Assembly: GCA_024509875.1 (NCBI GenBank)
Contig: JAMPIV010014850.1
Coordinates: 62,001 to 126,000, forward strand
Length of the DNA: 64,000 nt
Origin: Oreohelix idahoensis
Taxonomy: Eukaryota > Mollusca > Gastropoda > Stylommatophora > Oreohelicidae
Direction: 5' to 3'
Shown piece by piece: positions 54,276 to 64,000 of this stretch; position 1 is the stretch's first letter, and every line of letters begins with the position of its first letter. Position numbers and translations under genes: made by a program. The notes beneath the pieces are model-generated. The model made no database searches. It saw nothing but the letters and a program-made list of their open reading frames with translations, and was not told where the DNA came from.

Positions 54276-55514
54276 CCCTCAAGCATGTCGTACAAGGCGA
54301 CTAACATGAATCCATGCTTGAGCCTGGCAACCTCAGCAGGTACATCAAAGTGCCACATAAAACATCATTGAAAGAGCATGCGAGTGCTTGGTGCAGGCTT
54401 TCTAGCAGAGAACGACCTCCATTAATGGTTCCATGCACACAGTATGGAAAGCACAGGAAAATGACGATATCTTACATTCCTCTTTTTACTGTGCCCAGTT
54501 TGTTCCTTTTCTCCTTTTCTTCTAGCGATGTTCACGCGTGCTTTCTCACAGAAATTCCCGTCACCCTCCAAACTGTTTCCCATCAATCTTATGTACTCTA
54601 TTGATTAGGCAGCACTAACTCAAAAGCCGAAGTTATTAGTTTTTACGTTAAGTGGGGTGACAGCTACGTCACAGGGTCAAGGGCAGCTTCTGAAGCACTT
54701 AACGGTTATGGCAACGGATATTTCGCCATCCATCATTCATTTATATTTTTGCCCGCTTATCTTGCATGGAGCCACTACTACAGATGGTCACCTTGCAGGA
54801 AACGTGTACAAAAGAATGAACATGCTCTTGCAGCGTTAGTTTATGAAGCAATTTGTTTAGCATGACGAGGTTGCCAACCTCATGCGGTATGAATACTTCG
54901 TCATCTTCTTCATTATCATTTTCATTTGCGCTTCTTATATAGCGCATGGAGCCACCCGCTGCATGATACATGGACCAAGCTTTCACATGCTCTGGTAACT
55001 GTGGTTTCTGTTCCAATTTGTTCTGCAACATGAGTTTGCCAGCCACATACAGTATTGATATTACGCTATGATTACAAATAACATAGCCCCGTGTAGTCTC
55101 CGGATGACCTCTGAGGAAATAAAGAAAGAATATGGCAAACGTTCCGTCATGCATGTCGTAAGAGTGGACTAATATGAAGATCTATACGGTTTTGAATGGG
55201 GCTGGTAACCTTATGATTTAAACAAATCTGTTAAAGGAACTACCGCTGCATGAAACATTAATGCCTTAGTGGAGGCATCCTGTAAGATGGTCAGCTGTAT
55301 GTTCCACAAGAAGTGTGAAGAAGAATGAACGAGTTAAAGAAATAGTGCATATGAACATTTGTTACCTTTATAACATTCGAAAAAATTGCATTTTGCGCCT
55401 CTTTTTATAAAGATAAAAAATTAATGGGGAAAAAAAAAAACATAACCAAGTCTTTCCTGTTGAGTTTATAGTGTTAAAATATCACACACACAAACACACA
55501 CAATTGAATTTAAA
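54276..55514. repeat. Cluster of a short dispersed repeat in both orientations
   Basis: Plus copies at about 54,276-54,420 and 55,085-55,270 share GCATGTCGTA(A/C)(A/G)AG, GACTAA and a GCTGG(C/T)AACCT block. Minus copies within 54,741-55,060 give the translated repeat LMLQNKLEQKPQLPEHV and LVMLNKLLHKLTLQEHV. Related copies are at 56,500-56,610 (minus) and 61,365-61,560 (plus). Family unknown. Confidence 0.45.
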
Positions 55515-55690
55515 ATGTCATCATCATCATCATGATCCTTCAACTCCCGCCTTAAACAAACTTATGCCAAGTCTTCCTGTCCTGTACCATCACCTCAAGA
55601 TCTGTCCATGTCGTCCTCATCCCCTTCATGCCTGTCTCCAGTTATCTTCTCCATGTGTTCTATGGTCTCCCCCTACCTCACGTCTTTGCG
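55515..55690 (-). mobile_element. LINE family B, 3' terminus with ATG-type tail
   Basis: On the minus strand blocks equivalent to GETIEHMEKITGDRHEG and DDMDRS of the degraded terminus lead to a CATCATCATCATCAT (plus-strand) tail at about 55,519-55,533. Confidence 0.55.
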
Positions 55691-55879
55691 TCAAAACAAA
55701 AATAAAAACGATACAGGAAAATTATTTTTTATTTTATTTCTTTCTTATAAATTACAATAGAGCAGACAACTGTAAATGTATCTTTTCGTTCAACGTTCAA
55801 ATTGTATATAAGCGTATGAAAACTTGAATTTAATAAGTAAAGCCGGTTCATTGTCGCCTACCAACATTCTATATTTAAA

Positions 55880-56050
55880 AGAGTAAAACAAAACAGAAAG
55901 AAAGAAACAAGAAAGAATTAAAGACAAGTAAGAAAGAAAGAACAAGTGACAGAAAGAAAGAAAGAACGACACATACATACATACATACATACATACATAC
56001 AGACAGACAGAAAAGGTGAAACAAAGACATAGTGAAAGAAAGAACGAAAA
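55880..56050. repeat. Simple repeats (GAAA)n, (ATAC)n, (AGAC)n
   Basis: AGAAAGAAAGAA runs, then seven or so CATA units at 55,974-56,000 and three CAGA units. Flanks are AT-rich without a gene. Confidence 0.9.
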
Positions 56051-56689
56051 GAAAGAAAATTCAGTACGTCTATCAAAAACCGGGGGGTCCACAAATGTAA
56101 ACATTCCCACAGCCTGTGATTCCCACAATTTATTTCTGATTTTTGCCTTCATCCATTGCTGCATGCAAACACACATGACCTCACATTCTAAAGACAAATT
56201 TATCTGACCGCACTCGTGCGTATTTATCTATCATATATTTTGTCTATATCAAGTGATCCGTCGAAAGGATTGTGCCGTAAATTCTACACTGGTGGGTTTA
56301 CTGTTCTGTTATCAATTTTTTTTTTCTTTTGGTGCTTTAAAGCGCACAGTAAAATATAATAAAAACAACTTTGCTGCACATGAATACACTTTAATGACTC
56401 TAGTACGAGAGTGGCCAGTGAGGCTTCTAGCGAGGCAGTAATGCGGCTCTCATTCACGATCATTTGTCCTATTCGCTCCCTTTGAGGATTTATCTACCAC
56501 TATAGCTGGGTCCTTACAACTGCACAAAGCATTCACATGCTCTCGAAGGGGTAATTTCTGTAACAATTTCTCTTATATGATCAGGTCGTCAGCCACATGC
56601 ACAAGCTAATATTGGGCGCCTTGTACGACATGCTTCAGCAGTGGTCCCATTCTTTGTCTCATCAGAGACTTTCGGTAACTACAGGGAGA

Positions 56690-56960
56690 CAGCAGCTTTC
56701 ATTACTTACCCAAGAGACAAGAAGAAAAGGCTGGAGATTGATAGGACATTCATTCTTGAGGCCTGTTGATAGCATTACGAGGCAGTTTTTGTTCTGGAAA
56801 CCCCAGGGTAAAAGAGGAACTGTGAGAACAATAACAAACGAAAAAGAGAACTGGAGTTAAACGAAATGGGAGAGGAAAACCTAGAGCTGATGGCACGGTA
56901 CAGGAGGACATGTTGAGAGCCTTTGCCCCTTGTGAAGGTTAATCACTGGATGATAAATAA
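56690..56960 (+). pseudogene. LINE family B, 3' end
   Basis: Reads RRKGWRLIGHSFLRPVDSIT and RQFLFWKPQGKRGTVRT, then degraded sequence ending in the family B 3' block (CCTTTGCCCCTTGTGAAGG). Confidence 0.75.
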
Positions 56961-57086
56961 GTAGAAAGCGGCCTTAGAGTAGCGAACACTATTATGAGGA
57001 GACGGACATAAGTACATGTAGATTCTTTTTAATTTATAAATTTGCTGCGATGCTCATGATGTCCATAATATGATGATAATAATAAT

Positions 57087-59343
57087 TGTCGTAAAAATTA
57101 ACAGTGATACAACGTCAAAATATCTCCAATGATACAACGTAGGGATAAAAAACCAATGCGTAAGCTGCTGGAATACATGATCGCCCGCGCCGCGGGTCAT
57201 CAGGTGTTAGACTTGAAGGCAAAACGGAACGAGGATCAAAAGACAAAAATCTGACTGAACGCGTACTTGAACTAGCGAGGTTAATGGACGCAAATTGGTG
57301 GGGCAAGGAGGAAAAGTCACGTTCCCCCCCCCCCCCCCCAAGTTCACATAAAGTAAGGAATTCGACAGAAGGGACCTTGGATATGATACGCCACAGTCAT
57401 TTATTGGACGCTTTTGCGATACCAAGCCTTTTATTTGAATTCAGCGGCTAAACGCAGATGCTTGAAATATTACAAAATTCAAAAAGTAACTTTTTCTTAA
57501 TATTAATGTTAGGAATATAAAAATTAGCTGGCCGGATGGCCCATTCTGAGCAGTGAAATAATATGCTTTTAATTATACAGACGGATAGATAATAATGAAG
57601 ACATTGACAAAATACTGTGTTGTTCACAACAGCGAAAGACTGCATTGAATCAAACATCTCACTATTTGCACAAAAATCGCGACCTTGAAGACTCAAGTGT
57701 CCAAATCTAGTTAGAATGAAAGAGAAGGGGAATTGGTGGAAGCTGTGGCTAAAAATAACTTTTCAGGCAAAATTGTAGAGGGGATGAATAGGTTGGTTCA
57801 AAAAAAAACAAGTACTTTTTTGTGAAAACGCAAGTAGAGACGGACAGACTAACAGATAAAAATCCATACTTGACTGAAGCATGACTGAAATGACTTTAGT
57901 GTAGGAAATTTGAATTGAAAAACACAAGGCAGTGATTGGCCACAGACAATCATATTATCGGCGCTCAGACGCGCATTTGGGGCCATTCCTCAATAGTTGT
58001 CCAGTGATAGACACAGTAAATTTCAAGTGTGGTGATTTCCAAATGAAATAAATTGAAATAAGTTCAGGGACGCCATACTATAGCCAGCAGCTCAGCTGAG
58101 TTTTGCTAGCATTTCTGTGTTCTTTATTCATAATCTGGTAAGATTGAAATTATTTCTTTGTATATTTTGAATATTGTTTAATGTTTCGAGTGATTTGATA
58201 CTGCCATATCGAAATCTAGCCTTACAAACAAGTAAGGATTTGCTCTGGACCCCCCGCCCCAGTTCAGGGTCTAGAGACAAATAAAATACATAAACTCCAG
58301 CAAGGATTAGGAAGGACAGATCAAGTGTTGAGATCAATGAAACATATTACCTATACTATTTTAGGGGAGGAAACTAATAAACATATTTCAGAATCTGTAG
58401 TCTGGGAGGACCTATCTGATGTGAAACCACCATGGTAAAATGTGCTGTATGGTCAGAGAGATCTGACCTGTCTATATGGTGTTGTTGTTGTGTAGTGTTG
58501 TGTCCAGACATGGTTAGAGAATGGACTTTTGACACATAGCCAATACTTTGATTGCAGAGCTGTGAGTTTCAGTTGTCACCAAGGCGGTGTAAACTAAGTT
58601 GGTGATTTTACCAGAGTGGATCCGTGCAGTAACGTTGTGTCAGAGCAGACTATTATTGCCCCCAAGCACGGAGAGGTGGGGCCACCAGATCTCAGCACCA
58701 GAGCTACATCTTCAAAGTTGAGTGAGCCTCTGGTCTGCTGGAAATTCACCAACTCCATTTAGTTACTAACAATCCCATAAAATTCCTGCCATTTCTGGAC
58801 AAGGTGTAGTCAATATAGACTGGAGTGATGAGGCCACCCCAACAGCACAACCATTAACTATCCTCCCAATTAGATGACTAGTATAAACATTAATAAAACT
58901 AAATAGTCTAGTACTTACATATGTACACTCTTGCATTTATTATGTAATATTCCATGCATTTCTTTCATAATTTCTAAATCTTTTATAAGTTCTGGTCAAA
59001 ATAAAACTTGATCCAGAACAAAATAAATGTAAAAAAATTTCTATCAAAAATTTTACACACTTGAGTGTATTATAACATTTGTTAATATTATTAGACTTAG
59101 TAAATATCTGTGTGTGTGTGTCTATAAACTATCACACCACATTACATATCATTACCCTAGACATTTAACGTAGCCACATTCATTAGAAAAAAAAAAAAAA
59201 AAGATAAGTGTGAGGTCGTAGTGGTAGCGAGAAGGGCCTTCTGACAACTCTCAGTTACATTTTATCTCAGGAGCCTTCACAGCTGACCTCATGCATCACA
59301 CGTAGTACCATCACCACCATACAATACCATCAAACCCACTACA
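57087..59343 (+). mobile_element. Diverged solo LTR of the same superfamily (2,257 bp)
   Basis: It ends with blocks shared with copy C: ACCCTAGACATTTAACGTAG, GTGGTAGCGAGAAGGG, CCTTCACAGCTGACCTCA and a final CATCAAACCCACTACA. It starts at TGTCGTAAAAATT. ATAAT flanks both ends (57,082-57,086 and 59,344-59,348), though in AT-rich context. GATTGGC at about 57,934 lies 847 bp from the start (835 bp in copy C). A 16-base C run is at 57,324-57,339. A GTAAGA donor-like site at 58,138 and acceptor-like CTTTGATTGCAG ending at 58,557 suggest the same intron. Confidence 0.65.
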
Positions 59344-59348
59344 ATAAT

Positions 59349-60150
59349 AACGATGACATCAGCAAATTGAAGGATCCCCTTGCCAGAGAAGCTTTTGCGG
59401 CTGACATGGAGAGACGATTTCGGGGCACGGCGGATTGATCTACCGCTTGCTTGTCACATTGATCACAGAAACAACAATTAAAAGTCTGTTGTACCAATAT
59501 ACGCCGTTAGGTGTGACGGAACAACGGACGATTTCTTGTTGCCCTAATGACGCCGCAAGGTGTTATGGCCGAAGACTGCTTAGTCGGTCGGCGGTCAAAG
59601 GAATAATAATAATAAATAATAATGGAGAGACGATGTCAATTTGCCAAAGGTCAGGAAAAGACATTGACTGATGATATAGACCGAAATTCAACAATATATA
59701 AGGAAAGCAGCAAATTATGCTTGGGATTCCAGGAAAGGAAGTAGCAAGACTGGATGGCACCAGAAACATTGAACACCATAGCGATGGGAAGGGAGATGAA
59801 TGGAGGGAAAACAGAGGCGAGGTCCCTCGGGTTGGAGCAACTGTATAGCGAACAGTACAGTCAGCTGGACAAGGAAGTTAAACGCCAAACCCGAGCCAAC
59901 AAAAGGAATTTCCTGGGCGATCTTGCAAGACAGGCAGAGGAGGCGGCGCTGAGAAATGGAGAGCACAGTGTACAAAGTGGCTAAATTCATCAGCGGAAAA
60001 CGAGGTGCAAACAATGTTACGAGTACATTAGTGGGGGATAAGCGGGGAAGTGTTGTCGCAACAGCAGGGGACGGGAGACGGGATGGGCATAGCATTTCGG
60101 AAGTTGCGGTTCGAACTAATGACCCGTCATCGAAGCATCATTTTTTGGGT
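59349..60150 (+). pseudogene. RTE/endonuclease-type LINE, linker between EN and RT, interrupted
   Basis: Reads DISKLKDPLAREAFAADMER before an insertion (59,419-59,621) and resumes MERRCQFAKGQEKTLTDDID, then YSEQYSQLDKEVKRQTRANK, FLGDLARQAEEAALRNGEHS and, after a frameshift, STVYKVAKFISGKRG. This is the region typical of LINE proteins between endonuclease and RT. Neither the EN nor the RT catalytic motifs are included. Confidence 0.75.
59419..59621 (+). mobile_element. 203-bp insertion carrying a LINE family A 3' terminus and AAT tail
   Basis: ATGGAGAGACGAT occurs at 59,406-59,418 and 59,622-59,634 (13-bp target duplication). The right part (CCCTAATGACGCCGCAAGGT...GTCGGTCGGCGG) matches the end of the LINE at 2230-2285. 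The left 90 bp do not match, so it may be a SINE with a LINE-derived tail or a 5'-truncated LINE of a variant. Confidence 0.75.
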
Positions 60151-60159
60151 GATGCCTAG

Positions 60160-60250
60160 ATGGCAGGGAGGATAGTGCGATTCGCTTGTATAGCTAGGCG
60201 GAGTTGCCGCACGGAAGGTCCTGGGTTCGAGTCCTGGGTAAGCCACTCAT
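60160..60250 (+). mobile_element. Possible tRNA-derived SINE head
   Basis: GGTCCTGGGTTCGAGTCCTG contains a good B box (60,223 onward), preceded by GGATAGTGCGATTCGCTTG and TAGCTAGGCGGAG. It does not fold into a convincing tRNA by eye, so a SINE head is more likely than a gene. No tail seen. Confidence 0.45.
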
Positions 60251-61924
60251 GTCTGTTGTTTTTCTGTTGCCTAGTGTTCTACTTCTTTATTTCTTACGAG
60301 TGCCTGAAAACATACCTTTATGTTTGTCTAATATTTATTTACAAAAAGTTATACGCAGTTTCTCCATTTCGAAACAATTTATACCGCCCTGATTTCTGAT
60401 TCACCTGTGAAAATCTTCGCTGGATATTTATTAGTTCGTTTGTTCTTAGAATTCTAAAACATAAATTCCTTCGATATTGTTTTTTATTTTTTTTTAATTT
60501 TACTTTTGTTGAGAGCAAAAACTTGTATTTTCCCTTGCTTTATTCGGCGTAATCTCTAAACAATTAAAACTTAGGTTTATGTGACAGAGACCCAGAAGCA
60601 TGCGACTCAAGCGTAAAGACAATAAACAACAGCAGGGTGAAAAAACATGAACCACAGCCGACAATTCTTGAATTCTCTCATTCACAACACTTTTTTTCCC
60701 CTCCAGTAACAACAAAGACCCCCAAAATCGATAAGCAATCAATAAATCTGTATCGATTTATTTGGAAAGTCAGCCAAACGTAGTAAGTTTTTTTCAAGGG
60801 GTTCGTCTTTTCCCTGGGAGTGTGGTTTATCTTAGAATTTGCTTCTGTCCCCAAGGCCTGGCCTTCTATCAAATCTGTTTGATGGTTGTGTTCGCTAACT
60901 CAACAAGACTTTCACGTGTTCTCATCTCTTCCCCTACCCCATCCCCACAAAAAAGCCCAAAAGAAAGGCAATTTACACATCGGGAATCATAATAATTAAA
61001 ACACCGATAATTATTTTTGCGCTCACATGATTCACCTCTTTAACAAAGTTAAGGTTTACCGAACCAAAAGTGATATATCACTCGCATGCACGCACGCATA
61101 CACATAACCTTACTTCCTCTGGAGTTATCTAAGAATCTATAATCACCACACGCAAGTATTCACAGCTAATAATGTTAATCAGTTCAGAATTTTCCTTCAT
61201 TCAGTTCTCGTAGTTGTCTCCATTAGTTCAAATGTTACGTTGCTTTGCGTATGTCTGTATATGCAGTGGTGCACTTAGAGGGCTTGGGCTTCAGATCTCC
61301 TTTCCAAAATTGTCCCAATACGCGCCGGGAGGCTCAAGAATGGTTTTCAGCTTATAGCATATCCGCCTCGTGAAGATCCCGGAGGTCTCTGAGGAGACAG
61401 AGAAAGAATGCCACTACTGCACCCGCAAGCATGTCGTAGAAGGCGTCTAATATGAGGTTGTGCATGGTGCTGGCAATCATGTCACGTCAAACACATTGCT
61501 ATATAAATCAACGCTGCAGGTTTCCAGCAAGAGGGGACAGCTGCAGCAGTTTCTCCATGCTCCACATGGGAGCGAAGATGATGATGATGATGATGATAAC
61601 AAAATTACTTATGCCTGTGGGTCAATATTGAAGATCCAAACAGTTCCCTCTTATCCGAATAGGTCACCCCGAAAAATTACAATACGCCACTGTGTGGTTG
61701 GAAACATAAAAAGGGGGAAGGGGGAGTCCGGTTTGAATAACTGCCAGTGGCGATTAATGATAAGTTGGGTGACCTCAAAAATTGGGAAGATCGATTATCC
61801 TCATCTACCCTCCTTCTGTGTTTGGACTACGTCATCTAATTACCCACTATGTTAGTGTTCTAGTGGTTTTTAGTCCCGTTACCTTAGCAACCATAGAATC
61901 GTAACTACTTGCTGATAGTCTAGT
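60251..61924. other. Stretch with dispersed repeat pieces; no gene recognised
   Basis: 61,365-61,560 carries a copy of the short dispersed repeat seen at 55,085-55,270 (GAGGAGACAGAGAAAGAAT, GCATGTCGTAGAAGG). A GATGATGATGATGATGATG run is at 61,577-61,597. Otherwise AT-rich. Confidence 0.4.
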
Positions 61925-62103
61925 TTTAAGGACTATCTTCATTGCACACGGATAACTCCATCAGCGCTTCGATCTCCTCGCTTATATCACACAAGGAAGA
62001 TCTCAGCACAGTGCACGAACTCCGTAGCACCGGCGAGGATCCAAATGTTTGTGTACAGAAATCACACATTCTACAAATATTTTTGTGGCGGGTAGGTTTG
62101 AAT
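61925..62103 (-). repeat. Dispersed repeat E, copy 3
   Basis: The minus strand reads RMCDFCTQTFGSSPVLRSSC and LCDISEEIEALMELSVCNED, as in the copies at 3.3 and 42.9 kb. Confidence 0.65.
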
Positions 62104-62150
62104 TTAAGTTCATGGCACGCCACAGGAGGATTAGGCATGTATTTGTTGAA
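62104..62150 (+). mobile_element. LINE family B scrap, left of a nested LINE (right part 62,881-62,935)
   Basis: GGCACGCCACAGGAGGATTA and CATGTATTTGTTGAAGG match the family B terminus. The remaining end (GCCTATGCTTCTTTGGGAGC, GATTGATT tail) lies beyond the inserted LINE at 62,881-62,935. Confidence 0.6.
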
Positions 62151-62880
62151 GGCCTTGTATTTGATACCTCTCTCTCAAAAGCTTAAAACATCGTCAGTTT
62201 TACTGACTCAGTGTCTGCCATTCAAGCTCTGGAAGGCAGTGGACATTATAGAACTGAACTAGGCAAACTAATCCTGGATGCTGGTCAACTTATCACTTCC
62301 TATGGCTTCAGAATAGTTATGCAGCGGATCCCTGGTCCCTCAAATACACCAGGTAATGACAGAGCAGCCAGATTAGCAAATAAGATATGATGACAAGAAC
62401 AACCACTCACTGCAACAACTCTCCAAACAGGCAAATCAGTCATACAAACAACAAACAAAGAAACTTGCCTGAACAGATGGGCCATGGGAAACACTGAGAG
62501 AGAGGTTTACAGACATAATTATGGCCGGTCGTGATCCTAATGACAACATCGACCATCTTACAAGGAGGGATCAGTGCACCATTTTTTTTCGGCTCAGAAC
62601 ACAACACACACCACTCAACAATCACTTGAACAGAATCCAACCACAACACTCTCCAGAGTGCCAGCTATGTAACTACTCATACGAAATTGTTGACCACCAC
62701 CTCTTTGAGTGCCCAACACTCGATGATCTTAGGATCATTCTCCTTCCTCCCAGGCCAGATAAGTGGAACACCCTGTATGGAGAAACAAAACAAATTGTGA
62801 AAACATGCAGATATCACTACACGGCATTGGGCCGAATGGCGAGAGCCCAAGCGCCGCTGGATCAATAACAACAACAACAA
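62151..62880 (+). pseudogene. I-like LINE, RNase H and C-terminal part, with CAA tail
   Basis: RNase H blocks: VLLTQCLP (the family's TD is changed to TQ), then after a frameshift SYGFRIVMQRIPGPSNTPGN and DRAARLANK. After two stops the last part is an open frame at 62,521-62,868: DHLTRRDQCTIFFRLRTQHT, PLNNHLNRIQPQHSPECQLC and EIVDHHLFECPTLDDLR, typical of the terminus of I/R1-type LINEs. A CAACAACAACAACAAA tail closes it. It is 5' truncated and sits within a family B 3' end. Confidence 0.8.
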
Positions 62881-62935
62881 AGCCTATGCTTCTTTGGGAG
62901 CTGAACGTTAATGACGGAGTGACTGATTGATTCAA

Positions 62936-64000
62936 ATAGTACCATACGGAGCATGGAACTACTACTGCTGTTGGGCCCCTTGCAGGTAGCCTGCACCAAA
63001 AAGTCACATGCCCCAGCAGCGGTAGCTTTTGTGTAGTAGTGTCGTGTAACGACTTCTCACCGACTTTTTCTTCTGTCTATTATTTTATTCCTCTACAACC
63101 ATTTCTCCTATCACTAGACAAGAAACCAAAAGTCTCTCCCTCTAGTCTTATATTACACAGTATGTGCTAGCTCAGAATTCACACGGTCAAGGGCAATAAG
63201 TTATTCCCTTAGCGAAAGTCATTCCACTTGGAAGGTAAAACAGTGCTACGACATGTCCGGAAGTTGACCCTTTGTTTATGTCACGAACTGGACGCACGTA
63301 AATCAGGGAAGGGGCAGGAACCCTGCCTTAGGCCGCAAGAACATACACAGGGATACTAGGGCCAGTTAAAATGAAGATAACTTGATACCCCTGGGACCAA
63401 AATAGAATTTGCAACAATGCCACCCAAGAGGTCACCCACCCCTGCCCGGGAACAGCCATCCTGGAATTGTGGAGGGAATTTTAAGTCATTCTATTTGTAA
63501 CCATCATTCGAAGCAGATGTGAGCTTATGGGCCTCGATCGAGGCTACTTTGTGGTTGAAAAATCGGTGAGGGTTCAGTTGATCGAAGTAAGTAGATCTAA
63601 TACTGATGATTTTATAACATAAATAATCATATGTTTATCCACAGCTTATTATTGCAGTACCTTCTGTTAAGCAGTTTTAAATGTATTTCCATTTTCAGTG
63701 ACAATAATTGTTATTTGCATATTTACAGATCACTCAAACTAATTAATGAGTTTGCAGAGGTCATAGACCTAATTAACCACTGATCTTTATCTCACATCCT
63801 GGCAGAAATAAGACAGGGTTAAAATAATTGATGTATATTATTGTTGTTACTTTGTGATTTGCATATTGACCCAAGCAAAACAGAAGTGTATTAGTGGTCC
63901 TTCTATTTTCTATTTCTTATAAGGCTTCAATGTTCTCTGTCAAAACTACAAACTTGATAAAAGTGTTCTCAATCACACTTCTTTTGCCTTTGTCTCATAG
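62936..64000. other. Stretch without a recognised gene
   Basis: No coding motifs. A perfect palindrome CCTCGATCGAGG lies near 63,533-63,544. A donor-like GTAAGTAG is at about 63,588, but no exon context supports it. Confidence 0.4.

Noticed and set aside
60160..60250. A tRNA gene
   Set aside because: The B box is good, but the acceptor and anticodon stems do not pair convincingly by eye, so a SINE head is more likely.

Overview
The window is eukaryotic, AT-rich, and made almost entirely of transposable elements, their relics and satellite arrays. I recognise no intact host gene, rRNA or functional tRNA gene. The mix of CR1-like, RTE/endonuclease-type and I-like LINE fragments with short tandem tails, tRNA-derived SINEs, Tc1 and hAT-like remnants and Ty3/gypsy-type LTR elements with integrase ahead of reverse transcriptase fits an invertebrate, most likely a mollusc. 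That placement is inference from family resemblance, not from a marker gene.

Layout. 0-8.3 kb: a broken Tc1 transposase, 3' ends of several LINE families, two tRNA-derived SINEs, simple repeats and a 1.15-kb minisatellite of 31-bp units. 8.45-19.87 kb (minus strand): two LTR-retrotransposon bodies in tandem sharing the middle LTR (LTR-body-LTR-body-truncated LTR). 19.9-23.7 kb: an RTE-type LINE split by a SINE with a 44-bp target duplication, then a CR1-like LINE split by another SINE. 23.96-32.92 kb (plus strand): a full-length copy of the same retroelement superfamily with two 2,400-bp LTRs and target duplication ACAAT. 33-41 kb: repeats, a 51/57-bp minisatellite, a 30-bp minisatellite, two foldback/hAT-like MITEs and LINE tails. 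41.4-43.6 kb: a LINE nested in another repeat with a 14-bp duplication, and a SINE. 45-50 kb: microsatellite, tandem duplications and a relict LTR. 50.16-52.59 kb: solo LTR with duplication TCCAC. 53-64 kb: more LINE ends, a diverged solo LTR at 57.1-59.3 kb, and nested LINE insertions.

Main biological point. The LTRs of the plus-strand element and of the 50-kb solo LTR carry a 385-bp segment with GT-AG splice signals downstream of a CCAAT/TATA promoter. The LTRs of the minus-strand tandem element lack exactly this segment, joined as splicing would join it, and the length difference (2,400 versus 2,014-2,016 bp) is fully explained by it. The simplest reading is an intron in the transcribed leader that was removed in the RNA that founded the tandem lineage. 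All three bodies also share loss of the protease and integrase catalytic core while gag reading frames stay long, so the family appears non-autonomous and must be mobilised by proteins made elsewhere.
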